From Rhodobacteraceae bacterium WFHF2C18 (GTDB lineage Bacteria; Pseudomonadota; Alphaproteobacteria; Rhodobacterales; Rhodobacteraceae): a stretch of 64,000 nucleotides of DNA. The stretch lies in assembly GCA_002166865.1 (NCBI GenBank), contig NHTQ01000002.1:62001-126000 (forward strand), given 5' to 3'. The position numbers and the translations under genes are program-made. This document shows, one piece after another, positions 1 through 6,576 of this stretch (the first letter of the stretch is position 1; each line of letters begins with the position of its first letter). The notes under the pieces were generated by a model. The model saw only the letters and a list, made by a program, of their open reading frames with translations, was not told the DNA's origin and made no database searches.

Positions 1-732
1 CGCCACGCCCACCTTCAGCGAGGCGAAAAGATAGGGCATCGACGAGGGCAGGCGCAGCTTCCAGAAGGTCTGCACCGAGGTGGCGTTCCAGGTGCGCATC
101 TGGTCAAGCTGCATCGGGCCGGGGCTGCGCAGGCCCTTCACCATGCCCACCACCACCGGGAAGAACGACAGATACATCGAAATCATCGCCTTGGGCAGAA
201 GGCCCGAGATGCCGACGGCGTTGAGCACCACGATGATCATCGGCGCGATGGCCAGGATCGGGATGGTCTGGCTGGCGATCACCCAGGGCATCACGCTCAT
301 GTCCATCGTCCGGTTGTAGACGATGCCCACTGCCAGCGCGATGCCCAGCGCCGTGCCCAGCACGAAGCCCAGGGCGGTGGAGCTGAAGGTGATCCAGCTG
401 TGATAGATCAGCGAGCGCTTCGAGGTGACGCTCTTTTCGGCCGTGGTGTTCCAGATCTCCACCGCCACCTGGTGCGGCGCGGGCAGCTTTGGTTTCTGCT
501 GCGACCAGGTGTCGGCGACGAGCTGGGTGAAGGTCAGATCGCGGCCCAGCCGCTCGGCCATGTTGTAGGCCCAGGTGGCGTTCAGCGCCATGGCGGCGGC
601 GTACCAGATGACGAAGATGGCGGCCACGACCGTCAGGACCGGCAGGACGGACCGCAGGCCCTGACCGCCGTGCCGCGCGACCCGCGCCATCGGCGTCAGT
701 CCCACGGGCGAGCGATGGATGGTGCTGGCCAT
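1..732 (-). CDS. ABC transporter permease, pyrimidine/hydantoin-type (partial, runs off left edge)
   Basis: I translated this by hand from an ATG at 732; the first 244 codons are visible and the 3' end lies outside the window. The protein has a short cytoplasmic N-terminus, a membrane segment around residues 25-45, a soluble loop, and then several membrane segments. The stretch FPVVVGMVKGL followed by a WKLRLPSSMPYLF-type loop is the EAA-like coupling loop of SsuC/TauC-family permeases. Its start lies one base after the stop of the ATPase gene, so the two are translationally coupled and form one importer. Position behind dihydropyrimidinase suggests a substrate such as a pyrimidine, a hydantoin or their ring-opened products, but this is inferred only from context. 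No substrate-binding protein gene is visible; it may lie further left. Confidence 0.85.
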   Translation of the reverse strand, partial: MASTIHRSPVGLTPMARVARHGGQGLRSVLPVLTVVAAIFVIWYAAAMALNATWAYNMAERLGRDLTFTQLVADTWSQQKPKLPAPHQVAVEIWNTTAEKSVTSKRSLIYHSWITFSSTALGFVLGTALGIALAVGIVYNRTMDMSVMPWVIASQTIPILAIAPMIIVVLNAVGISGLLPKAMISMYLSFFPVVVGMVKGLRSPGPMQLDQMRTWNATSVQTFWKLRLPSSMPYLFASLKVGVA

Positions 733-733
733 C

Positions 734-1519
734 TCACACCTCGTCCGTCATGCCGGCCCGCAGGCCCTCGCGCACCCGGTGGGCCACGTCGATGAAATCC
801 TGCGTGTCGCGGATCTCCAGCGGGCGTTCGGCGGGCAGGGGGCTTTCGATAACGTCCGAAATCCGCCCCGGCCGCGGGCTCATCACCACGATCCTGGTCG
901 AAAGGTAGACCGCCTCGGGGATCGAGTGGGTGACGAAGCAGATGGTCTTGTTCGTGCGCGCCCAGAGATCCAGGAGTTGTTCGTTGAGGTGATCCCGCAC
1001 GATCTCGTCCAGCGCGCCGAACGGCTCGTCCATCAGCAGGATATCGGCGTCGAAGGCCAGCGCGCGCGCGATCGAGGCGCGCTGCTGCATCCCGCCCGAG
1101 AGCTGCCAGGGAAACTTCTTCTCGAAGCCGGCCAGGTCCACCAGCTCCAGCACCGATTTCACCCGGCGGTCCTGTTCGTCCTTGGCGTAGCCCATGATTT
1201 CCAGCGGCAGGCGCACGTTCCCGGCGATGGTGCGCCACGGATAAAGCCCCGCCGCCTGGAAGACGTAGCCATAGGCCCGTGCGCGGCGGGCCGCCTCGGG
1301 GGTCACGCCGTTGACGCTGATATCGCCCGCCGTGGGGTGCTCCAGGTCGGCCATGACCCTCAGGAAGGTGGTCTTGCCGCAGCCCGAGGGGCCGATGAAA
1401 CTGACGAAATCCCCCTTGTCCACGTCAAGGTTGATGTCCTTGAGCGCATGTACCGGCCCGTCGGCCGTCTGAAAGGTCAGCGACAAATCCTTGGCGCTGA
1501 TGACTGTCTCGTTGGTCAC
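734..1519 (-). CDS. ABC transporter ATP-binding protein, SsuB/TauB type
   Basis: A 261-residue ATPase energises the permease encoded immediately downstream. All nucleotide-binding motifs are present: Walker A GPSGCGKT at residues 43-50, the LSGGMQQR signature at 140-147, Walker B ILLMDE at 160-165 and the switch histidine in FVTHSI near 198. Sequence style and length fit the nitrate/sulfonate/taurine importer subfamily. It follows dihydropyrimidinase by about 97 bp on the same strand and precedes the permease by one base. Import of pyrimidine-related nitrogen compounds is likely from the neighbourhood, but the ATPase sequence itself does not define substrate. Confidence 0.92.
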   Translation of the reverse strand: MTNETVISAKDLSLTFQTADGPVHALKDINLDVDKGDFVSFIGPSGCGKTTFLRVMADLEHPTAGDISVNGVTPEAARRARAYGYVFQAAGLYPWRTIAGNVRLPLEIMGYAKDEQDRRVKSVLELVDLAGFEKKFPWQLSGGMQQRASIARALAFDADILLMDEPFGALDEIVRDHLNEQLLDLWARTNKTICFVTHSIPEAVYLSTRIVVMSPRPGRISDVIESPLPAERPLEIRDTQDFIDVAHRVREGLRAGMTDEV

Positions 1520-1616
1520 TCACTGTCCCCCGCTTGCGCGCGCTTTCATTGCGCTTGGCTGGCGTCTTCTTGTCAAGCCGCCGCCCGGCACCCGGGGCCG
1601 GCCGGCGGCGTGTTTT

Positions 1617-3080
1617 TCAGATCCCTGCCGGAATGTTGGTCGGATCGCGCTGCACCTGCTTGGGCGCGGTCAGTTCCTTCCACTTCGACAGGGCCTTGTG
1701 CGCCGAGGGGAAGGCGGGCCGCGGAACGAAACGCCCGCGCCCGGGCTGGGGCTGGCTGTTCTGCCCCCAGGCCCAGATCACCTCGCCGCGGGAAATGGTG
1801 TAGCGCGGCTGTGCGGTTACCTCGAAGCCCTCGAAGACGTTGTAGTCGAGGATGGAGTGGTGGTTCGAGGCGCTGATCGTCTTGGAGATCGCGGGGTCCC
1901 AGACGGTGATGTCGGCATCCGCGCCCTCCACCAGCGCGCCTTTCTTGGGGTAGATGTTGAGGATCTTGGCCACGTTGGTCGAGGTGACGGCGACGAACTC
2001 GTTCAGCGTCAGCCGCCCGGTCTCCACCCCGTGGGTCCAGAGAACCGCCAGCCGCTCCTCCAGCCCGTTGGAGCCGTTGGGGATCTTGGTGAAATCGCCC
2101 ACGCCCATGCGCTTCTGCTCGGTGGAAAACGCGGCATGGTCGGTGGCCACCACCTGCAGCGAACCCGCCTGCAGGCCGGCCCAGAGCCCGTCCTGATGGT
2201 CCTTGCTGCGGAAGGGCGGCGACATCACCCGGCGTGCGGCATGGTCCCAGTCCTTGTTGAAGTATTCGGACTCGTCCAGCGTGAGGAATTGCGCCAGCGG
2301 CTCACCGTAGACCCGCATGCCCTTCTGCCGGGCGCGCCGGATCGCCTCGTGCGCCTGCTCGCAGCTGACATGCACGATATAGAGCGGCACGCCGGCGGCA
2401 TCGGCGATCATGATGGCGCGGTTGGCCGCCTCGCCCTCCACCTCCGGCGGGCGCGAATAGGCATGTCCCTCGGGGCCGGTGATGCCCTCCTCCAGCATCT
2501 GCTGCTGCAGGTCGGCCACGACGTCGCCGTTCTCGGCATGGACCATCGGCAGCGCACCCAGTTCCTTGCAGCGCTTGAACGAGGCGAACATCTCGTCGTC
2601 CTCGATCATCAGCGCGCCCTTGTAGGCCATGAAGTGCTTGAAGGAGTTCACGCCCATCTCCACGGCGTCCTTCATCTCGTTGAAGACGGTCTCGTTCCAG
2701 CCCGTCACCGCCATGTGATAACCGATGTCGGTGCAGATCTGCGGCGCCGATTTCTCGTGCCAGTTGTTGATCGCGTTCTTCAGGCTCAGGTCGGCACCCG
2801 GCAGGCAGAAATCCACCAGCATGGTGGTCCCCCCGCAGGCCGCGGCCCAGGTGCCGGTCTCGAAGGTCTCCGCGGCGGTGGTCCCCATGAAGGGCATCTC
2901 CATGTGCGTGTGCGGGTCGATGCCCCCGGGGATGACATAGGCGCCCTCGGCGTCGATGGTCTCGTCGCCCTTCAGATCCTCGCCGATCTTCTTGATCTTC
3001 TCGTCCTCGATCTGGATGTCGGCCTTCCATGTGCGGTCGGCCGTCACCAGCGTGCCGTTCTTGATGACTTTGGTGGTCAT
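1617..3080 (-). CDS. hydA: Dihydropyrimidinase / D-hydantoinase
   Basis: This 487-residue amidohydrolase opens dihydrouracil or dihydrothymine to the N-carbamoyl-beta-amino acid, the second step of reductive pyrimidine breakdown. Zinc ligands expected for the family are visible: the DPHTH motif (His57, His59), Lys154 in SFKHFMAYK (the carboxylated lysine position), His181 in HAENGD, His237 in YIVHVS and Asp314 in ATDHAAF. Length is normal for the family. A purine-rich AGGAGG precedes the ATG. It stands downstream of the amidase gene on the same strand, separated from it by about 770 bp that contain a GIY-YIG gene and GC palindromes. Hydantoinases and dihydropyrimidinases cannot be separated by sequence alone; the adjoining preTA genes favour the pyrimidine role. 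Confidence 0.95.
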   Translation of the reverse strand: MTTKVIKNGTLVTADRTWKADIQIEDEKIKKIGEDLKGDETIDAEGAYVIPGGIDPHTHMEMPFMGTTAAETFETGTWAAACGGTTMLVDFCLPGADLSLKNAINNWHEKSAPQICTDIGYHMAVTGWNETVFNEMKDAVEMGVNSFKHFMAYKGALMIEDDEMFASFKRCKELGALPMVHAENGDVVADLQQQMLEEGITGPEGHAYSRPPEVEGEAANRAIMIADAAGVPLYIVHVSCEQAHEAIRRARQKGMRVYGEPLAQFLTLDESEYFNKDWDHAARRVMSPPFRSKDHQDGLWAGLQAGSLQVVATDHAAFSTEQKRMGVGDFTKIPNGSNGLEERLAVLWTHGVETGRLTLNEFVAVTSTNVAKILNIYPKKGALVEGADADITVWDPAISKTISASNHHSILDYNVFEGFEVTAQPRYTISRGEVIWAWGQNSQPQPGRGRFVPRPAFPSAHKALSKWKELTAPKQVQRDPTNIPAGI

Positions 3081-3143
3081 TGTGGGGGTCCTCCTGTCGT
3101 CACTGATCCCGGTCCTGCGCCGGGACCTGTCGTTTTCTTGCGG

Positions 3144-3165
3144 GGCCCCGGGTCAAGCCCGGGGC
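3144..3165. repeat. GC palindromic repeat, copy 1
   Basis: A 22-base imperfect palindrome with arms GGCCCCGGG and CCCGGGGC around a TCAAG-type centre. The same 22 bases recur exactly at 3761-3782, and their exact reverse complement at 3719-3740. Open frames across it read PGLTRG-like peptides, which I recall as frequent spurious peptides in alphaproteobacterial genomes, consistent with a dispersed REP-like family. Confidence 0.85.
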
Positions 3166-3358
3166 GGGGAGGGCGCGGACCGGCACGCCGGCGCCGCTCC
3201 GGACCGGGCCCGGTGCATGGGTGGCGCCCGCCCGCGACACTCCACGATCTCCGTCGTCTCCATCACCGCATGCATCGGCATATCGGCTGCGCACGTCCCG
3301 TCCCGGCCTTGAGCCGGGACTTCTATGCGCGTGGCGTCCTGCCATAGGATAACCCCGA

Positions 3359-3380
3359 GGCCCCGGGTCAGGCCCGGGGC
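3359..3380. repeat. GC palindromic repeat, copy 2 (one-base variant)
   Basis: The same 22-base unit as at 3144-3165 with one substitution in the centre (TCAGG instead of TCAAG). It ends 12 bp beyond the stop of the GIY-YIG gene. Confidence 0.8.
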
Positions 3381-3391
3381 GGGTGTCCTGT

Positions 3392-3676
3392 TCAGTCGGG
3401 TATATGCGCCGTGATGTCGTGCCACCCGGGATTGGCTTCGGTGACGAGGGCGAGTTTCCAGTCCCGCCGCCAGCGTTTGATCGAACGTTCCCGGCGCAGC
3501 GAGGTTTCGAAATCCTCGTGCCGTTCGAACCAGACCAGCCGCTTGATGTTGTATTTCGATGTGTGTTCGGAAAGTCCGGCGCGGTGTGCTTCGACCCGCG
3601 CGCGCAGATCGCGCGTGCGGCCCGCGTAAAGCGCACCGCCCGGACGCGAAGCCATGATGTAGACGAAATGCGCCAT
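3392..3676 (-). CDS. Small stand-alone GIY-YIG family nuclease
   Basis: A 94-residue protein that is a single GIY-YIG domain, as in UvrC-like and YhbQ-type small proteins. From the chosen ATG at 3676 it begins MAHFVYIMAS. The VYI element holds Tyr6, the YAG element Tyr17, the RTRDLRARVEAH helix carries the expected arginine near residue 27, and the RRERSIKRWRR helix carries the catalytic-type glutamate Glu63. A TTG at 3706 would add ten residues that do not look like the family. It interrupts the amidase-hydantoinase operon and is bracketed by GC palindromes on both sides and by duplicated amidase 3' sequence. Whether it acts on those palindromes, repairs DNA, or is only carried along cannot be told from sequence. 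Confidence 0.9.
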   Translation of the reverse strand: MAHFVYIMASRPGGALYAGRTRDLRARVEAHRAGLSEHTSKYNIKRLVWFERHEDFETSLRRERSIKRWRRDWKLALVTEANPGWHDITAHIPD

Positions 3677-3718
3677 GCCCCAGCCGTGCCAGGAAAGGGT
3701 TGCCAATCGGTAAATCCC

Positions 3719-3782
3719 GCCCCGGGCTTGACCCGGGGCCTCTGCGCCCGACCCTCGGGAGGCCCCGGGTCAAGCCCGGGGC
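3719..3782. repeat. Perfect inverted pair of GC palindromic repeats (BIME-like)
   Basis: Two 22-base units in opposite orientation, 3719-3740 and 3761-3782, separated by a 20-base spacer. The arms are exact reverse complements, so the 64 bp can fold as one long hairpin or as two small ones. It lies between the amidase stop and the GIY-YIG start. The right unit begins the segment that is duplicated at 3144-3283. Confidence 0.9.
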
Positions 3783-3905
3783 GGGAAGGGCGCGGGCCGG
3801 CACGCCGGCGCTGCTTCGGACCGGGCCCGGGTGCATGGGGGGCGCCTGCTCGCGTCACTCCACGATCTCCGCGGTCTCGACCACCGCGTGCATCAGGACG
3901 TCCGC
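3761..3905. repeat. Direct-repeat partner: amidase 3' end plus palindrome
   Basis: About 130-140 bp here match 3144-3283 in the same orientation, with the copies 617 bp apart. This copy contains the intact amidase stop codon, so it is the functional end of the gene. The two copies flank the palindromes and the GIY-YIG gene, like an att-type or tandem-duplication arrangement. Boundaries and identity were judged by eye; the right boundary is uncertain by about 10 bp. Confidence 0.75.
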
Positions 3906-5105
3906 GCCCGCCGTGGCCCATTCCTTCGAAATCTCCTCGGCCTCGTTGTGGCTCAGCCCGTCCACGCAGGGGCACATCACCATCGCCGTCGGCGCCACCC
4001 GGTTGATCCAGCAGGCGTCGTGCCCCGCGCCCGAGATCAAGTCGCGGTGCGAATAGCCCAGCCGTTCCGCCGCCCGGCGCACGGCCCCCACGCAGTCCGG
4101 GTCGAACTTCACCGGGTCGAAGCCGCCCACCTTCTCGAAGGCGATCTCCAGGCCCATGTCGTCGGCGATCTTGCAGCCCTCGGCGCGCAGGCGGTTTTCC
4201 ATGTCCTGGATCACCTCTAGCTCGGGCGAGCGGAAATCCACGGTGAAGACCGCCTTGCCGGGGATCACGTTGCGCGAGTTGGGGTAGATGTCGATGTGAC
4301 CGGCCGCGCCCACGGCGTGCGGCTTGTGGGACCAGGCGATCTGATCGACCTTTTCCAGCACCCGCGCCATGCCCAGCCCCGCGTTGCGGCGCATGGGCAT
4401 CGGGGTGGACCCGGTGTGGCTTTCCTTGCCGGTGATCGTTACCTGCGTCCAGCTCAGCCCCTGCCCGTGGGTGACAACGCCCACGTCCTTGCCCTCGGCC
4501 TCCAGGATGGGGCCCTGCTCGATATGCAGCTCGAAGAAGGCGTGCATCTCGCGTGTGCCGACCTCTTCCTCGCCCTTCCAGCCGATGCGCTCCAGTTCGT
4601 CGCCGAACCTCTTGCCCTCCGCGTCTTCGCGGTCGTAGGCCCAGTCCTGCGTGTGCATGCCGGCGAAAACGCCCGAGGACAGCATGGGCGGGGCGAAGCG
4701 CGTGCCCTCCTCGTTGGTCCAGTTGGTCACGACGATGGGATGCTTGGTCTTGATGTCCAGGTCGTTCAGCGTGCGCACGATCTCCAGACCGGCCAGCACG
4801 CCCAGCACCCCGTCGTAGCGCCCGCCGGTGGGTTGGGTGTCCAGGTGGCTGCCAACGTAGACGGGCAGGGCCTGCGGGTCGGTCCCCTCGCGCCGGGCGA
4901 ACATGTTGCCCATCTGGTCCAGGCCCATCGAAAGGCCCGCGGCCTCGCACCAGTCCTGGAACAGCGCCCGGCCCTCGGCATCGGCGTCGGTGAGGGTCTG
5001 CCGGTTGTTGCCCCCGGCCACACCCGGGCCGATCTCGGCCATCTCGTGGATGCTGGTCCACAACCGCTCGCCGTCGATCTTCAGATTCTCGCCTGGCGCC
5101 GCCAT
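3855..5105 (-). CDS. hyuC: Zn-dependent N-carbamoyl-beta-alanine amidase (M20/HyuC family)
   Basis: This 416-residue metallohydrolase is expected to cleave N-carbamoyl-beta-alanine or N-carbamoyl-beta-aminoisobutyrate to the beta-amino acid, CO2 and ammonia, the third step of the reductive pyrimidine route. Binuclear-metal features of the family are visible: His87 in GSHLDT, Asp98 in GGRYDGVLG, Glu132/Glu133 in NEEGTRF, His194 in HIEQGP and a late GHDA motif. I start it at the ATG at 5105 (MAAPGEN), preceded by a GGGGAG ribosome site; an upstream start would add ten atypical residues. It is transcribed away from the rutR-like gene, with a TTTACCA-type palindrome 84 bp upstream. Allantoate amidohydrolase is a paralogous alternative; the neighbours favour the carbamoyl-beta-amino acid substrate. 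Its last codons are duplicated downstream. Confidence 0.92.
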   Translation of the reverse strand: MAAPGENLKIDGERLWTSIHEMAEIGPGVAGGNNRQTLTDADAEGRALFQDWCEAAGLSMGLDQMGNMFARREGTDPQALPVYVGSHLDTQPTGGRYDGVLGVLAGLEIVRTLNDLDIKTKHPIVVTNWTNEEGTRFAPPMLSSGVFAGMHTQDWAYDREDAEGKRFGDELERIGWKGEEEVGTREMHAFFELHIEQGPILEAEGKDVGVVTHGQGLSWTQVTITGKESHTGSTPMPMRRNAGLGMARVLEKVDQIAWSHKPHAVGAAGHIDIYPNSRNVIPGKAVFTVDFRSPELEVIQDMENRLRAEGCKIADDMGLEIAFEKVGGFDPVKFDPDCVGAVRRAAERLGYSHRDLISGAGHDACWINRVAPTAMVMCPCVDGLSHNEAEEISKEWATAGADVLMHAVVETAEIVE

Positions 5106-5188
5106 CGCCGTCTCCCCTGTCGTTCCTTTTAGCACAAGGGCGCACGCCGCGCACTGGCAGGAGGCGCAGCCCCGGCCCTTGCCGCTTT

Positions 5189-5204
5189 TTTACCATTTGG
5201 TAAA
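5189..5204. promoter_or_regulatory. Putative RutR-type operator between amidase and rutR genes
   Basis: TTTACCA-TT-TGGTAAA, a perfect 7+2+7 palindrome apart from the spacer. It has the same geometry as the E. coli RutR site as I recall it (TTGACCA-N2-TGGTCAA), differing at one symmetric position. A near-identical site (TTTATCA-AA-TGGTAAA) precedes preT at 9303-9318. Position 84 bp before the amidase start and 119 bp before rutR suits control of both directions. Confidence 0.75.
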
Positions 5205-5322
5205 GTTACGATTGCGGACGGGATGGGCCCTGTCAAGATTCGTCTGGACCGGCCCCGGGGCCACTGGCCGTCGCGCCGAAAGGGATGCTACCTCTTGCAT
5301 CACGTGACATGAAAGGACAGGC

Positions 5323-5958
5323 ATGCCGGACAGCGCCGCCCCCAAGACCAGCCGCATCCAGCAGCGCAACCGCAAGCGCATCCTCGATGCCGCGCTCGAC
5401 GTCTTTTCCCAGCACGGATACCGCGGGGCGACGCTGGACCAGATCGCCCGGCAGGCCGGGCTGAGCAAGCCGAACATCCTTTACTATTTCAACGGCAAGG
5501 AAGACATCCACGTCACGCTTCTCAACCAGCTGATGGATGCTTGGCTGGCCCCCCTGCGGGACATCGACCCCGCCGGCGACCCGCTGGCCGAGATCCTGCG
5601 CTACGTGCATCGCAAGCTGGACATGAGCCGCGAATACCCCCGCGAAAGCCGCCTGTTCGCCAACGAGATCCTGCAGGGCGCGCCGCGCATGGCGCCCCAC
5701 CTGGAAAGCGACCTGCGCCCGCTCGTCGATACCACCGCCGCGGTGATCGACCGCTGGATCGCGGCCGGCAAGCTGGCGCCGGTCGATCCGCGGCACCTGA
5801 TCTTCTCGATCTGGGCGACGACCCAGCATTACGCCGACTTCGACGCCCAGGTGCGCGTGCTGATGGACGATGCGCCGGTGCACGCCGACGCGGCGGCCTT
5901 CCTGGAGACGGTCTACCGCCGTCTCCTGACCCCGCGACCGCCCGCCCCCGGCGCCTGA
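5323..5958 (+). CDS. rutR: TetR-family regulator of pyrimidine degradation, RutR-like
   Basis: A 211-residue TetR-type repressor. The N-terminal helix-turn-helix spans about residues 36-60 (ATLDQIARQAGLSKPN then LYYFNGKED). The ligand domain closely follows E. coli RutR as I remember it: WLAPL near the start, YP..SRLF, then GKLAPVDPRHLIF and W.TTQHYADF. RutR responds to uracil and thymine in E. coli, where it represses the Rut pathway. Here it stands divergent to the amidase and close to preTA, so it most likely governs the reductive pathway instead. Putative operators lie at 5189-5204 and 9303-9318. A VOC-family gene follows on the same strand after about 90 bp. Confidence 0.88.
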   Translation: MPDSAAPKTSRIQQRNRKRILDAALDVFSQHGYRGATLDQIARQAGLSKPNILYYFNGKEDIHVTLLNQLMDAWLAPLRDIDPAGDPLAEILRYVHRKLDMSREYPRESRLFANEILQGAPRMAPHLESDLRPLVDTTAAVIDRWIAAGKLAPVDPRHLIFSIWATTQHYADFDAQVRVLMDDAPVHADAAAFLETVYRRLLTPRPPAPGA

Positions 5959-6045
5959 CGGGGGGCGGGCCGGCGGGCCCGATCGGGAAAGGACGCGGAA
6001 CCCGGCCGGGCCTGCGCGGTTGTCACGGAAACACGGAGGACTGGC

Positions 6046-6504
6046 ATGACCGGCACGCCGAAACCGCTTCTCGGAATCAACCACGTGGCGCTGGAGGTGG
6101 AGGACATCGACGGCGCGCTCGCCTTCTACGGACGCTACTTCGATTTCTCGCTGCGCGGCCGGACGGAGGGCGCCGCCTTCATCGACATGGGCGACCAGTT
6201 CCTGGCGCTGGTGCAGCGCGAGGGCCGCGCCGCCGATGCCGCCCGCCACGTCGGGCTGGTGGTTACCGACCGCGCCGGCCTGCGCCGCCGCATGCTGGGC
6301 GACGGCGTTACCTTCGTCTCGGACGAGCGTTTCGATTTCCTGGACCCCTGGGGCAACCGGATCGAGCTGGTGGCCTATCCCGACATCCAGTTCCTCAAGA
6401 CGCCGGAGGTGATGCAGCACCTGGGCTGCGGGGACCTGCGCAAGACCGACGACGCCCTGGAACAACTGCGCGAGAAGGGGATCACCCCGCCCGAAGCGGG
6501 CTGA
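6046..6504 (+). CDS. VOC/glyoxalase-fold metalloprotein
   Basis: A 152-residue protein of the vicinal-oxygen-chelate superfamily, built from two beta-alpha-beta3 modules. Candidate metal ligands are His13 (NHVALEV), His68 (RHVGLVV) and Glu107 (NRIELVAYP) in a DPWGNRIEL context typical of glyoxalase or dioxygenase-like members. It starts 87 bp after rutR with a GGAGG-like ribosome site and may be co-transcribed. The substrate is unknown. Its link with pyrimidine catabolism is positional only; detoxifying an aldehyde or semialdehyde from beta-amino acid breakdown is a possibility without sequence proof. Confidence 0.85.
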   Translation: MTGTPKPLLGINHVALEVEDIDGALAFYGRYFDFSLRGRTEGAAFIDMGDQFLALVQREGRAADAARHVGLVVTDRAGLRRRMLGDGVTFVSDERFDFLDPWGNRIELVAYPDIQFLKTPEVMQHLGCGDLRKTDDALEQLREKGITPPEAG

Positions 6505-6530
6505 CGCGCCCGCCGCCCGTTTGCCGGGTG

Positions 6531-6566
6531 CGAAAGAAACCGCCTGCCGCTTGCACGCGGCAGGCG
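6531..6566 (-). terminator. Rho-independent terminator of the preTA operon
   Basis: A perfect 10-bp stem (CGCCTGCCGC / GCGGCAGGCG, 6541-6566) with a 6-base loop. On the minus strand it is followed by GGTTTCTTTC. It lies between the convergent VOC and preA genes. Confidence 0.8.
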
Positions 6567-6576
6567 GGTCCGCCTC

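Larger units (their letters stand above)
3081..3391. other. Intergenic stretch with GC palindromes and a decayed copy of the amidase 3' end
   Basis: No credible gene here. Next to hydA lies a copy of the palindromic repeat (3144-3165). It is followed by about 130 bp (to about 3283) that match 3761-3905 at roughly 85-90% by eye. That matching segment includes the last dozen or so codons of the amidase gene, read on the minus strand as DMPMHAVMETTEIVE against the authentic DVLMHAVVETAEIVE. In this copy the amidase stop TGA has become TGT. A shorter palindrome (TCCCGGCCTTGAGCCGGGA, about 3302-3320) and a further full one (3359-3380) lie between it and the GIY-YIG gene. Confidence 0.8.

Noticed and set aside
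1491-3347. Long plus-strand open frame (over 600 codons) opposite dihydropyrimidinase
   Set aside because: It is the mirror of a GC-rich real gene: high third-position GC opens antisense frames. The minus-strand protein has all active-site residues.
3144-3782. Possible CRISPR array
   Set aside because: Repeat units alternate orientation, spacings are unequal, one interval contains a gene, and no cas genes are near.
3100-5196. Long minus-strand frame over amidase and palindromes
   Set aside because: It is a shifted frame of the amidase; the text is arginine/glycine-rich without a fold, and PGLTRG-like pieces come from the palindromes.
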